From the NCBI GenBank assembly GCA_934129885.1, contig CAKOWU010000008.1, forward strand, positions 1-64,000: a stretch of DNA of 64,000 nt, written 5' to 3'. The notes beneath the pieces are model-generated. The model saw only the letters and a program-made list of their open reading frames with translations, was not told the DNA's origin and made no database searches. This stretch comes from an uncultured Bacilli bacterium. Lineage in GTDB: Bacteria > Bacillota_I > Bacilli_A > RF39 > UBA660. Positions within the stretch are counted from its first letter, which is position 1. Every line of letters begins with the position of its first letter. Shown in pieces: positions 9,167 through 18,213 of the stretch. Both the position numbers and the translations under genes were made by a program.

Positions 9167-9195
9167 TTTATACACTAAAACAAAATATATGTCAA
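9167..9195 (-). promoter_or_regulatory. topA promoter
   Basis: TTGACA (minus strand, 9190-9195), a 17-base spacer and TATAAA (9167-9172) make a near-consensus vegetative promoter ending about 30 bases before the topA start. Confidence 0.8.
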
Positions 9196-9474
9196 GAAAA
9201 TATTTTATAATCAATAATGTTCACAAAAATGTGATTTTTCAAATTTGTTTATGAACTGCCAAAACATTTATACCATACATTGGTACGTACGTCAACTGTT
9301 TTTTGTTATTTTTGGTTTTGTAAATTACAACGTTTTAATTGGAATATAGACATTATTTTTGACTTTATTTCAAATTACATTTAGGCTATTTTAATGCAAG
9401 AATTTAGATAAAATGTTTTTTACTTTCGCTCAATTTTGAAGAGTCGATTTAAATAGGTGGTTAAATTTAAGGCT
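9196..9474. other. intergenic region between the transporter gene and topA
   Basis: About 280 AT-rich bases. A short TTCACAAAAATGTGA hairpin near 9220 and a GGTACGTACGT stretch near 9285 are the only patterns seen. No coding frame with a ribosome-binding site and no recognised RNA. Confidence 0.35.
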
Positions 9475-9505
9475 TAAAAAAACACCGACACTGTATATCG
9501 ATGTT
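9475..9505 (-). terminator. terminator of the transporter gene
   Basis: On the minus strand AACATCGA (9498-9505) pairs with TCGGTGTT (9481-9488, one G-U pair), followed by a T7 run. Confidence 0.75.
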
Positions 9506-9535
9506 TCTTTTATATCCACTTTTGATGGATTATTT

Positions 9536-11134
9536 TTATAATACTGTTAGTATTAGGCAAGTTGCAATTACTAGTATGAATAATCCTAATAATAGTTTCC
9601 AAATGTATTTTATCCATTCAGTCCATTTAACATCAAAGTAACTTAAGCCTGCGATTAATACTATACTTGTTGGGAATATCATCATACCAATTCCATATAC
9701 TGATTGGATTAGTAATGCTGCAACTTTTAAATCACCAGCACTATAACTAGAGACGAATGCACTTAATCCTGATAGTAGATAGTATAAATCATTGTAGAAG
9801 AAACTTCCTATTAATGTTGAAATAGCAGTTAATACAACATTAAAATCGTCGCCTAATATTTTTGCGAATATAGTGTTTGTGATTGTTCCAGAACCAGAAT
9901 ATGATGCTGTATATAACACATATAAAATAACGCTTGCTAATGCTGCATAAATAGCAGTTGGCATCATTTCTTTTACACCTTTTATGAAACTCTCAACGTA
10001 TTCATTTAAACTTAATCTATAAACAAATGCTAGGAATGCTGAAATAATAATTATTATTACAACTAGTTCAGTATTACCCCAATAACCTAATTGTGTTATG
10101 CTGCTGAAAATATTTTCAACAATTGGGTAATCTCCAATTTTAATTCCCATTACTGTGTCATGGATATCATTGAAGAACTCTACACCAAATGCATAATACC
10201 AATTATACATTCCAACTGCAGCAATTAATAACATGATTATAGTTATTACCATAAATGGTATGCTACTTACTGTTTTTTCAGCTTTAACTTTTTTAACATT
10301 TTTAGTTATAGCGAAGTTTTTAGTATTACCTTTTTTGGTTGTGGTTTTTTTAGTTTTGTTTTTTGTTGTAGTAGTCTTTTTAGCAGATGTTTTTTTAGCA
10401 TCAGCCTTTTTAGTATCTGCTTTTTTGCTTTCTACTTTTTTAGCCGCAGTAGTTTTTTTAGTCTCCTCTTTGATTTCCTCTTCTTCGATATCAAAGGCTT
10501 CGTTGCTATCCTTGTTAATTAAAGCATTTGTTTTGGCTAATTTGTCTGCTTTCTTTATAACGAAGAATATTAAGGCTGCAGTTAAAAGTACAAGTAAAAT
10601 TAGTTTAGCAACTATTTCATTACTCATATCTACACTAAGTAAATTTTTAGTGTAACCAGTAATATTAAATCCATATGTAGAACATACAGAACCTGCTAGT
10701 ATACCTCCTACTGTTGATGCTAGGGCTGTTATTTTGTCATAACCTTTAGCAAATATAATACTTGCGAATAAAGGAACTAGAACAAATAATAGCATTGATA
10801 GCCCTGTTAATGATGAAAGAACTACAAAGAATATTATTGAAAAGATTAAGAAACCTTTACCTTTATTCTTACTAGCCTTTTCAAGCATTGGTTTTAGTGC
10901 TCCTGTTTTGTCAATAACTCCATATAATCCCCCTATTGCAGCAAATACTACTGCATATAAAGCGAAAGTAAGTATTGTTGAAACTGGTGTACTAAATAAA
11001 TCATATAACCCTATAGGGTCTGTACCATCGGTGGAAAGTTTCCCACTTGAATATGTACCTACTGGAATGATCCAACTTAATATTACGAAAATTAAGAATG
11101 ATATTCCGATTACTTTAAGCAAATTTCTTTTCAC
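9536..11134 (-). CDS. YfcC/DcuC-type membrane transporter with Lys/Thr-rich cytoplasmic insert
   Basis: A 532-residue polytopic membrane protein of the ion-transporter superfamily that holds YfcC, DcuC and NhaC-like carriers. The opening SFLIFVILSWIIPVGTY is characteristic of YfcC proteins, and two blocks of five to six membrane helices repeat in the two halves. Members move amino acids or dicarboxylates with ions; the substrate cannot be read here. Between the halves lies a hydrophilic loop with an acidic run (217-224) and then about 60 residues of KKADAKKTSAKKTTTTK-type repeats (226-287), resembling histone H1 tails and not usual in this family. It is transcribed alone. Confidence 0.75.
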   Translation of the reverse strand: MKRNLLKVIGISFLIFVILSWIIPVGTYSSGKLSTDGTDPIGLYDLFSTPVSTILTFALYAVVFAAIGGLYGVIDKTGALKPMLEKASKNKGKGFLIFSIIFFVVLSSLTGLSMLLFVLVPLFASIIFAKGYDKITALASTVGGILAGSVCSTYGFNITGYTKNLLSVDMSNEIVAKLILLVLLTAALIFFVIKKADKLAKTNALINKDSNEAFDIEEEEIKEETKKTTAAKKVESKKADTKKADAKKTSAKKTTTTKNKTKKTTTKKGNTKNFAITKNVKKVKAEKTVSSIPFMVITIIMLLIAAVGMYNWYYAFGVEFFNDIHDTVMGIKIGDYPIVENIFSSITQLGYWGNTELVVIIIIISAFLAFVYRLSLNEYVESFIKGVKEMMPTAIYAALASVILYVLYTASYSGSGTITNTIFAKILGDDFNVVLTAISTLIGSFFYNDLYYLLSGLSAFVSSYSAGDLKVAALLIQSVYGIGMMIFPTSIVLIAGLSYFDVKWTEWIKYIWKLLLGLFILVIATCLILTVL

Positions 11135-11273
11135 TTTTCTTTACCTCCCATGTTCATTATAGCAAATTTTACTTATAATATAAAGGTTTTTTTATGAACT
11201 AAACAAGTTTTTCATTTTATTTTCACAGAAGCTTTGTTGTGCTTCGTTATAATTTTATTTTATAAGTGTTTTT

Positions 11274-12329
11274 TTATGATAAGAATTTTACAAGTATCTC
11301 ATTTGATACATATATGTATTTTGAATTTATGTAAATGTTTGTGTCGTTTTCTTTTAGTAAGTTCTGTTTTAGAAGTACTTGGATTATTTCTATATCTTTG
11401 ATATCTTTTTGATATTTATTTTTAAAATTTGCTTTACTTATGCCATGTATTTTTCTAAAACCTAGGATAAATTCATTTTGCAGGGTTTCTGTTTCATCTA
11501 AAGTGTGCGTTATATATCTATATTCACCATTTAAATATTTAGTAATACTACGAGTATTATCATATCTCTCGTTATTAATGTAACCGCTTGCACCAAGGCC
11601 AAAGCCATAATACCTTTCGTTATTCCAATACATTAAATTATGTTTTGATTCATATCCTTTTAAGGCATAGTTACTTATTTCATAATGGCTATAATCTTTT
11701 AGATATTTATTAATTATTTTTTCATATGTGGTATCTTCATTTTTTAGATTATATCCTTTTATATAAAGAATGGTATTAGGCTCTAATATAAGGTTGTAAG
11801 TGGATATATGTGCTGGTTTTAATTTTAATATTTCTATTAAATCTTGTTTTAAGATACGTGGATTTTCTTCATTAAAACCATACATTAAATCTATATTTAT
11901 GTTTTCAAAATATTTAAAGGCATTTTTTATATTAGGTATATTTACGGTTCTATTCATTATTTTAAGTAATCTGTCATTAAAGGTTTGCACTCCAATACTA
12001 AGCCGATTTATTTTGCCTTTTAAAAACAATAATTTTTCTTCGGTTAGATCTTCGCTGTTGGCTTCTAGAGTTATTTCGGCATCCTTTTTTATATTAAAAA
12101 TCTTGATAATTTCAAAAAGTTTTATTAGTTGTTTGATGTTTAGTGAACTTGGCGTCCCACCACCGATATAAAGTGTTTCAATTAATTCTCCTTTATAGTT
12201 TTCTTTAATTTCATCTTTTAATTTTTTTAAATATTTATTTATCCAGTCATCATTTCTAAATACTTTTGGAAAATCACAATATGTACAAATGGTATGACAA
12301 AAAGGAATATGAATATATACTGATTTCAT
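11274..12329 (-). CDS. hemW: radical SAM heme chaperone HemW-like
   Basis: A 351-residue radical SAM protein of the HemN/HemW family. The iron-sulfur motif is PFCHTICTYC (Cys11, Cys15, Cys18), and the SAM-binding GGGTPSSL lies near 56. Its short N-terminus, starting directly YIHIPFC, is typical of HemW (a heme-binding chaperone) and not of coproporphyrinogen oxidase HemN. lepA followed by hemW is also the order in Bacillus; here one unknown gene lies between. The stop of that gene overlaps this start by one base, so translation is probably coupled. No heme-biosynthesis genes are visible in the window. Confidence 0.8.
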   Translation of the reverse strand: MKSVYIHIPFCHTICTYCDFPKVFRNDDWINKYLKKLKDEIKENYKGELIETLYIGGGTPSSLNIKQLIKLFEIIKIFNIKKDAEITLEANSEDLTEEKLLFLKGKINRLSIGVQTFNDRLLKIMNRTVNIPNIKNAFKYFENINIDLMYGFNEENPRILKQDLIEILKLKPAHISTYNLILEPNTILYIKGYNLKNEDTTYEKIINKYLKDYSHYEISNYALKGYESKHNLMYWNNERYYGFGLGASGYINNERYDNTRSITKYLNGEYRYITHTLDETETLQNEFILGFRKIHGISKANFKNKYQKDIKDIEIIQVLLKQNLLKENDTNIYINSKYIYVSNEILVKFLS

Positions 12330-12982
12330 TATTCCTTTATTTCCTTTGGATGACCTTTTTTATCGATGAAACCTTTATTTTTTAGAAATTCAAATTGCTC
12401 CGCAAAGGTTAGGTCTTCTAGATCGAAGCCGGCTTTATTGGCTTCTTTAATTATTTTTTGAGCCATAAGGATATTTTTTCTATTTTGAAATTCTATATGT
12501 TTTATATCGGCTGGTTTAAGGTGGCCTACGGATATTTTTCCTTCGGTATAGGCTCGGGCTCTTTTTACGCTATTTTTATGGGCATCTAACTTTTTCTTTT
12601 GGAGAGCAAATCGATACTCTAGATCATCAATAGTATTATAGGTACCTTTAATAACATCTATTTTTTGTACAACTTTTTTTTGATTACTTTCTAAATCTTG
12701 CATATCAGCATCTAGAAGTATAATTGCAATTTCAAGAGCTTTTTCTTTGATATCGTTTGTGATGTCTTTTTTATCTATTTCATATTGTTTTTGAAGTTCG
12801 ATAACAGAGTCTACATAACTAAATGATAATATTTGTTTTAAAACTTCTTCATATCTTTTAGTATTTTGATAAATTTCTGGTATTGTTTTTTTTTCTTTAC
12901 CTACAATATATTCTACATAAGAAAAATCCTTTTTTAAAGCTTCTTCGATTGAAGGTGTTTGTGGTAATAAGATTTTTTTCAT
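12329..12982 (-). CDS. unknown coiled-coil protein between lepA and hemW
   Basis: A 217-residue soluble protein, rich in Lys, Glu and Ile, with helical and probably coiled-coil segments (about 80-150) and no membrane segment or signal peptide. I recognise no domain. It abuts the lepA stop with no gap and overlaps the hemW start, so it is translated as part of a lepA-X-hemW operon. The last residues KGHPKEIKE are highly charged. Its conserved-looking position suggests a role near translation or heme/iron-sulfur handling, but that is guesswork from neighbours only. Confidence 0.75.
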   Translation of the reverse strand: MKKILLPQTPSIEEALKKDFSYVEYIVGKEKKTIPEIYQNTKRYEEVLKQILSFSYVDSVIELQKQYEIDKKDITNDIKEKALEIAIILLDADMQDLESNQKKVVQKIDVIKGTYNTIDDLEYRFALQKKKLDAHKNSVKRARAYTEGKISVGHLKPADIKHIEFQNRKNILMAQKIIKEANKAGFDLEDLTFAEQFEFLKNKGFIDKKGHPKEIKE

Positions 12983-14782
12983 TTACTCATCCTCCATACT
13001 AAGCACAGCAAGAAAGGCTTCTTGGGGAACTTCGACGTTGCCTACCATTTTCATTCTTTTTTTACCTTCTTTTTGCTTTTCTAAAAGTTTTCTTTTTCTT
13101 GAAACATCTCCGCCATAACATTTAGCAAGAACATTTTTTCTCATGGCTTTAATATTTTCTCTAGCAATGGCTTTATTCCCGATGGTTGCTTGAATTGGCA
13201 CTTCAAATAATTGTCGTGGTATTTGTTTTTTTAAGGCTTCTACAATGGCTCTACCTCTTTTATAGGCAAAGTCTTTATGGACAATTAGGCTTAGGGCGTC
13301 TACCGGCTCTTTATTTAACATTATATCCATTTTGACAAGCTCACTTTCTTTATACCCTATTATTTCATAGTCAAATGAAGCGTAACCTTTGGTCGAGCTT
13401 TTCAGTTTGTCAAAGAAGTCATAAACTATTTCTGAAAGAGGAATTTCATAGTGGATGTTAACTCTAGTTTTGTCTATATATTCCATATTTTTATAGATAC
13501 CTCTTTTATTTTGACATAGTTCCATAATAGGTCCAATATATTCATTTGGTACAAAGATGTTAGTTTTGATATATGGCTCTTCTATTTTTTCTATGTTTTG
13601 TCTATCAGGCATTTTGGACGGACTATCGATATCTAGTACTTTTTTGTTTGTGGTTGTTACTTTATATATTACAGATGGACATGTGGCAATTACTTCTAGT
13701 CCGAACTCTCTTTTTATTCGCTCTGTGGTTATTTCCATGTGTAGTAAACCTAGAAATCCGCATCTAAATCCAAAGCCAAGGGCTTTAGAAGTTTCTGGTT
13801 CAAATTCTAGGGCGGCATCGTTAAGTCTTAATTTTTCTAGGGCTTCACGTAGATCTGGGTATTTTGATGACTCTAATGGATAAAGTCCGCAGAAAACCAT
13901 AGGCTTTACTAATTTATAACCTTCTAGTGGCGTTTCGGCAGCGTCTTTTTCTAGGGTTATGGTGTCTCCTACTTTGATATCTCTTATCGTCTTTATACTG
14001 CCACATATATATCCTACTTCACCGGCAGAAAGGCTTGTTACTATTTTTTCTTTAGGGGTGTTATAACCTATTTCAGTAACATCGTGGACGGCTCCCGTGG
14101 ACATCATTTTTATCTTATCCTTACACGATACAGTGCCATCTACAATTCTTACAAGGGCAACTACACCTTTATAGGGGTCAAAGTGACTATCGAATACGAG
14201 GGCTTTTAGTTTATCATTCTGACTACCTTTTGGGGCGGGTACTTTGTCTATTATAGTCTCTAGCAAGCATTTAATACCTACTCCGGTTTTAGCACTAGTT
14301 AGTATTATTTCATCTTCAGTAAACCCTAGGGTGTCGATTAATTCTTGTTTTACTTTTTCCGTGTCAGCGTTTGGCAGATCTATTTTGTTTATTACAGGGA
14401 TTATTGTTAGATCATTTTCTATGGCAAGATATACATTTGCGAGGGTTTGAGCTTCTATTCCTTGTGCGGCGTCCACAACTAGAATGGCACCTTCACAGGC
14501 TGCGAGTGACCTTGAAACTTCATAAGAAAAGTCTACGTGTCCTGGGGTATCTATTAAATTTAAAATATATTCTTCATCTTTATAGTTATAATTTAATCTT
14601 ACGGCATTTAATTTTATGGTTATACCGCGTTCCCTTTCAATATCCATATTATCAAGTAGTTGATTTTGCATTTCTCTTTCAGTTATGGCACCGGTTAGTT
14701 CTAATAACCTATCGGCAATTGTACTTTTGCCATGATCTATATGCGCTATTATGGAGAAGTTTCTGATGTTTTTTTGTTTCAT
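12983..14782 (-). CDS. lepA: elongation factor 4 (LepA), ribosome back-translocase
   Basis: A 599-residue translational GTPase with the G1 motif AHIDHGKST near the start, G3 DTPGH, G4 NKIDLP, domain II and the LepA-specific C-terminal domain ending in the [16 protein letters not shown] region. Length matches the family (about 600). It acts on stalled or mis-translocated ribosomes. It is the first gene of a three-gene unit with the unknown gene and hemW. The hairpin repeat at 14885-14938 lies just upstream, probably ending the transcript of the surface gene before it. Confidence 0.96.
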   Translation of the reverse strand: MKQKNIRNFSIIAHIDHGKSTIADRLLELTGAITEREMQNQLLDNMDIERERGITIKLNAVRLNYNYKDEEYILNLIDTPGHVDFSYEVSRSLAACEGAILVVDAAQGIEAQTLANVYLAIENDLTIIPVINKIDLPNADTEKVKQELIDTLGFTEDEIILTSAKTGVGIKCLLETIIDKVPAPKGSQNDKLKALVFDSHFDPYKGVVALVRIVDGTVSCKDKIKMMSTGAVHDVTEIGYNTPKEKIVTSLSAGEVGYICGSIKTIRDIKVGDTITLEKDAAETPLEGYKLVKPMVFCGLYPLESSKYPDLREALEKLRLNDAALEFEPETSKALGFGFRCGFLGLLHMEITTERIKREFGLEVIATCPSVIYKVTTTNKKVLDIDSPSKMPDRQNIEKIEEPYIKTNIFVPNEYIGPIMELCQNKRGIYKNMEYIDKTRVNIHYEIPLSEIVYDFFDKLKSSTKGYASFDYEIIGYKESELVKMDIMLNKEPVDALSLIVHKDFAYKRGRAIVEALKKQIPRQLFEVPIQATIGNKAIARENIKAMRKNVLAKCYGGDVSRKRKLLEKQKEGKKRMKMVGNVEVPQEAFLAVLSMEDE

Positions 14783-14884
14783 AATTGTCTCACCATATTA
14801 ATTGTATCAAATTGACAGAATAAAGTCTATAATAAAACGGAAAACAAATTTTTAGGATTTATTTCATTAACATAATAAATTATG

Positions 14885-14938
14885 TCAAAAAATACGGGAT
14901 GTAAATCTTATAATTTACACACCATATTATACAAAGTC
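14885..14938 (-). repeat. 54-nt hairpin repeat, copy A
   Basis: A 54-base element that recurs at 17779-17832 with 48 identical bases. On the minus strand it folds into two stacked 7-bp stems (AATATGG..CCGTATT outside, TGTAAAT..ATTTACA inside) followed by T6, a terminator-like shape. It lies 80 bases after the surface protein gene ending at 15018 and may terminate it. The differing bases keep pairing only in minus-strand RNA (G-U in place of C-A). Confidence 0.65.
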
Positions 14939-15017
14939 TGATTTCCTTACCAGTAAGGTATATTATATACATTATCATCTCAAAAGCAAATTAAAGTCCA
15001 GTAATTACACTGAGCTT

Positions 15018-16427
15018 TTAATTTTGAGCCGATAAAGTATATGGACTATTAAAAGTTCCTTTTCCCTCAAGAGAGATATTAGATGATAGATAAAGAACTG
15101 GGGCCACGCCGGCTCTGTCAGCAGCGATGGTGCCGCCGAGTACGCTAGCGTCACTGTTCACAACCCAGACAAGGTACGGATCGTCAAGAATTGGGGCAAT
15201 CGTCCATAGGAACTCACTATCTGTGGCAATATCTATATATATCCAATTATAAGTATCACTGCTTTCGTAGCAAGTTTCCTCATTTAAGTAAGCGGATACG
15301 CTAGTACATGCAGAATTGGTACTGGCTTTTACATAATCAGTTACATTCATAAGTCCAATTTTCCCATCCCAAGTTTCTTTTTTTTCTTCATTAACACTAG
15401 TTTGTAAATTAGTTTCTTCATCACTCACAGTTCCAACATTCCATGTATGGGAAGTTATCAAATTATTATACTTTAATGTATTATACCAAGTATCGTTTAA
15501 ATACACATTTAAATCGGCCCTTCTTGACCACCTGTTGCAACCGGCAGCACCAAACTCTGGAGCAGTATAAATACCACCATTTATCTCATAAGTAGTACTA
15601 TTTCCATCTGTACTTATTTTAGTTTTGTTTTTTGGGGCTACATATGCAACTTCATCACATGAATCTGCTGTGTCAAAAGCCTTATTCCCTATACTACCAT
15701 TATATATAACTTTAATAGTATTATCACTTTCTACTGCGATGATTCGATACATATCGTTGCCTAGTTTTATATAATTATCAGGGCTCTCTCCTCTATAAAT
15801 GTATCTTCCTGCTTCCGTAGAATCAGTATATAGTCCGTCACCACTGGTAACTACTTGTGCTTTTAACATTGCTGCGGCAGTATTACTAGTATCTCCGCCA
15901 ATGTCACCACTACTTCCGTCACTTTGGACAAAGTCTAGGGTAACTGTTAGAGATGCATCTAGATTGGTAGGTTGTGAGGTAACACTATTACTATAAGTTA
16001 CTTTTACTGATAAAGTAGTATAAGCACCTTGTTTTAAGACATCACCCTCCTTTATACCACTTGTTTCAAATAATATTGCGGGATTATTATCTTTTTTTAG
16101 GGTTATTTTATTAAGTTTAGCGTTTAGGTTACCTTTATTTTCTACCTTAATATTATAAGTTATAGAGTCCCCTGGCAATACTAAATTAGTATTAAAAGAT
16201 GCGGTAAGTCCACTGTGTTCAGGTGTGCCACTTACTGATGCACTACCGACTTTATTACTAGTAGTAATGTCTGTGATTGATATATTCCAAGATGTAGATA
16301 TATTAGAGGTACCTGATATTTTTAAATTACTTGAGAATGCAGCATACCCTACTGCCATTACAAGGACTACCACAAGTAAACAACCTATTAATATCTTTTT
16401 ATTTTTATAATTTCTTCTATACTTCAT
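15018..16427 (-). CDS. membrane-anchored TasA-like surface protein
   Basis: About 469 residues. A basic N-terminus and a single hydrophobic segment (CLLVVVLVMAVGYAAFSS) lead into a TasA/camelysin-like beta domain (about 30-170) with the W-N-I-S-I-T-D-I and G-D-S-I-T-Y-N-I-K-V-E-N-K-G patterns, then a C-terminal module starting GDGLYTDST..GRYIYRG that ends in a DUF6273-like region. The same second module occurs in the large surface protein at 18263-21664. The ATG at 16427 is chosen because GGTGGAG stands in front of it; an ATG ten codons earlier has none. Palindromic sites upstream suggest specific regulation. Probably displayed on the cell surface; partner unknown. Confidence 0.7.
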   Translation of the reverse strand: MKYRRNYKNKKILIGCLLVVVLVMAVGYAAFSSNLKISGTSNISTSWNISITDITTSNKVGSASVSGTPEHSGLTASFNTNLVLPGDSITYNIKVENKGNLNAKLNKITLKKDNNPAILFETSGIKEGDVLKQGAYTTLSVKVTYSNSVTSQPTNLDASLTVTLDFVQSDGSSGDIGGDTSNTAAAMLKAQVVTSGDGLYTDSTEAGRYIYRGESPDNYIKLGNDMYRIIAVESDNTIKVIYNGSIGNKAFDTADSCDEVAYVAPKNKTKISTDGNSTTYEINGGIYTAPEFGAAGCNRWSRRADLNVYLNDTWYNTLKYNNLITSHTWNVGTVSDEETNLQTSVNEEKKETWDGKIGLMNVTDYVKASTNSACTSVSAYLNEETCYESSDTYNWIYIDIATDSEFLWTIAPILDDPYLVWVVNSDASVLGGTIAADRAGVAPVLYLSSNISLEGKGTFNSPYTLSAQN

Positions 16428-16442
16428 GTTCTCATCTCCACC

Positions 16443-16586
16443 AAAATTAACGTACAATTGTATGTTTTGCGTTTTTTTTTGCCCTAAAATAGGTATTTTA
16501 GGATATTTTTAAATCAAATTATTTATATCAAAAGTAAGATTTTCATTGTTTTCTTGACATATAGCATACAATTATATGTTAACTTT
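16443..16586. promoter_or_regulatory. paired palindromic operator-like sites upstream of the surface gene
   Basis: CGTACAATTGTATG (about 16451-16464) and CATACAATTATATG (about 16565-16578) are near-palindromes inside longer, oppositely oriented copies of about 22 bases. Between them lies a perfect palindrome CCTAAAAT-AGGT-ATTTTAGG (16483-16502) at the -35 distance from a TACAAT box in the first site. The arrangement suggests a repressor or activator with two sites about 110 bases apart. Confidence 0.5.
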
Positions 16587-16827
16587 TGATAAAAAATATA
16601 CCTAGCTACCAGATTTATTGGTAACCTTAACGTCCTACTATAATGATAACATATGGTATAAAAGTAATACAAGTATCTTATCAATAAAATTTTTTTACAA
16701 AAATTTCAAAAACTATGAATTTACCCATATTGATGTATTTTTTTACATCAAATTGTCCAAATTCCTCTAAGGCGAATTTAAGTAATTTACTTATACTTTT
16801 TTGCCTGAATTTGGGTAAAACCCCTTT

Positions 16828-16856
16828 TTGACTTATATTTACAGGCTATATATAAT
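16828..16856 (+). promoter_or_regulatory. promoter of the Rpn-type nuclease gene
   Basis: TTGACT (16828-16833), 17 bases, TATAAT (16851-16856). The predicted start leaves a leader of only about 20 bases containing GAGGTGA before the ATG at 16884. Confidence 0.8.
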
Positions 16857-16883
16857 CACTATCAGAAAGCGAGGTGATTACCC

Positions 16884-17723
16884 ATGGCAACTGGAAAGAA
16901 AAATAGTAAATCTAAAAATACTATAAAATATTTCTTTAGAAATGATGTGATATTTAAAAATAGTTTTAATACTGAAGATTCTTTAAAAAAACTTATTAAA
17001 TGCGGGCTTGGTATTATTGCGAATAAAGTTGTACTTTTAGATAAGGAACTGCCTATAAGTTCGGTAGACGAAAAAAGAAAGATTTTAGATTTACTAGCCT
17101 ATACTGATAAGGGAGTTGTTTCCATAGAAGTTAACAATGATTTTAGAAGTGAAACTTCTTTGAGAAACTTTCTATACTATTGTAAATTACTTTCTGTAAG
17201 TCTTGAAAAGGCCCAAAGTTATACTGAAATAGATAGACATGTCCAGTTAAATTTAACGTGGAATGCTGATAAACATTTTCCGTTCTTAGATACTACGAAT
17301 ATTCCTGTCATAAGACAATTTGTAAAGGAGGACAGTACCAATACCATTATGTATGAAAAAGTTTTTGGTATTGTTACTATTAATATGGACTATTATAAAA
17401 ATTTGAATTATAATAATGTCATAAGTGAAACGGATAAATTCTTTAAATTTTTATCCGCAACAACGGAAGAAGAACTGAAAATGTATGCAGGAGGCGATAA
17501 ATTTATGATGGATTTAGAAGCGAAAGTTAAGGAACTTAATGCTGACCCAAATCTCATAAACAAAATTACTATTCCAGACGATGCTGAAAAATGGAAGAAT
17601 ACTTATATTCAAAAAGGTAAGTTAGAAGATGCTAAAAGTATGCTAAAGAAAAACTTCAGTATTGATTTAATCTCAGAAGTTACAGGCTTATCTAAATACC
17701 AAATAGAACAACTGCAAGTATAA
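16884..17723 (+). CDS. Rpn-family PD-(D/E)XK nuclease / putative transposase
   Basis: A 279-residue protein of the recombination-promoting nuclease (Rpn, PF12784-like) family. The opening YFFRNDVIFKNSF matches the family start, and the nuclease core is KRKILDLLAYTDKG with Asp69, followed by IEVNND with Glu82 and Asn84, a variant of D...ExQ/ExK. The C-terminal part is helical and ends SKYQIEQLQV. Rpn proteins of E. coli are DNA endonucleases linked to recombination and phage defence. It has a strong promoter, a GAGGTGA ribosome-binding site and its own terminator. An internal AGGAGG followed by ATGATG (17489-17510) could start a separate C-terminal product. The 3' half is duplicated downstream. 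Confidence 0.8.
   Translation: MATGKKNSKSKNTIKYFFRNDVIFKNSFNTEDSLKKLIKCGLGIIANKVVLLDKELPISSVDEKRKILDLLAYTDKGVVSIEVNNDFRSETSLRNFLYYCKLLSVSLEKAQSYTEIDRHVQLNLTWNADKHFPFLDTTNIPVIRQFVKEDSTNTIMYEKVFGIVTINMDYYKNLNYNNVISETDKFFKFLSATTEEELKMYAGGDKFMMDLEAKVKELNADPNLINKITIPDDAEKWKNTYIQKGKLEDAKSMLKKNFSIDLISEVTGLSKYQIEQLQV
17505..17723 (+). CDS. possible intragenic short product of the Rpn gene
   Basis: A consensus AGGAGG (17489-17494) stands ten bases before tandem ATG codons inside the nuclease gene and in its frame. Translation from there would give 72 residues covering only the C-terminal helical domain. In E. coli, rpn genes have been reported to encode an internally started small protein that blocks the full-length toxin. 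That this happens here is inference; the ribosome-binding site is seen directly and is kept in the duplicated copy. Confidence 0.4.
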   Translation: MMDLEAKVKELNADPNLINKITIPDDAEKWKNTYIQKGKLEDAKSMLKKNFSIDLISEVTGLSKYQIEQLQV

Positions 17724-17748
17724 TAATATAGCAGTTTAAGTCCACAAA

Positions 17749-17777
17749 ACTACAAACGTGTCGTTTGTAGTTTTTTT
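17749..17777 (+). terminator. terminator of the Rpn-type gene
   Basis: ACTACAAACG-TGT-CGTTTGTAGT, a perfect 10-bp stem, runs into T7. Confidence 0.9.
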
Positions 17778-17778
17778 A

Positions 17779-17832
17779 TCAAAAAATATGGAATGCAAAT
17801 ATTATAATTTACACGCCATATTATACAAGGTC
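17779..17832 (-). repeat. 54-nt hairpin repeat, copy B, at the duplication junction
   Basis: Same element as at 14885-14938 (48 of 54 bases). It starts right after the Rpn terminator and ends exactly one base before the duplicated 251-bp block that begins at 17833. On the minus strand it forms AATATGG..CCATATT and TGTAAAT..ATTTGCA stems followed by T6. Confidence 0.65.
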
Positions 17833-18207
17833 GTTTTTGGTATTGTTACTATTAATATGGACTATTATAAAAATTTGAATTATAATAATGTCATAAGTGA
17901 AACGGATAAATTCTTTAAATTTTTATCCGCAACAACGGAAGAAGAACTGAAAATGTATGCAGGAGGCGATAAATTTATGATGGATTTAGAAGCGAAAGTT
18001 AAGGAACTTAATGCTGACCCAAATCTCATAAACAAAATTACTATTCCAGACGATGCTGAAAAATGGAAGAATACTTATATTCATCATGGTATTGAAAAAG
18101 GCAAATTAGAAGACGCAAAAAATATGCTTGATGATAATTTACCCATAGATACCATTATTAAGTACACTGGTCTATCTAAATATCAAATAGAACAGTTACA
18201 TGTATAA
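17833..18207 (+). pseudogene. duplicated 3' half of the Rpn gene with a different tail
   Basis: Bases 17833-18083 are identical to 17361-17611 (251 bases by eye), then the two copies diverge: this one continues IHHGIEKGKLEDAKN and ends SKYQIEQLHV. The whole nuclease core is absent and the frame upstream runs into terminator and repeat sequence, so it is not an intact nuclease gene. However the internal AGGAGG (17961-17966) and ATG ATG (17977-17982) are kept, so a 76-residue C-terminal-domain protein could still be made. A separate terminator follows. It is either a pseudogene or a stand-alone partner of the nuclease. Confidence 0.65.
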
Positions 18208-18213
18208 CACTAT

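Noticed and set aside
11220..11260. Terminator GAAGC..GCTTC upstream of 11274
   Set aside because: The stem is only five bases and neither strand has a proper T tract after it.
17758..18207. A 149-codon frame starting at 17758 as an intact gene
   Set aside because: Its first 25 codons run through the upstream terminator and the 54-nt repeat, with no ribosome-binding site; only the duplicated part from 17833 is meaningful.
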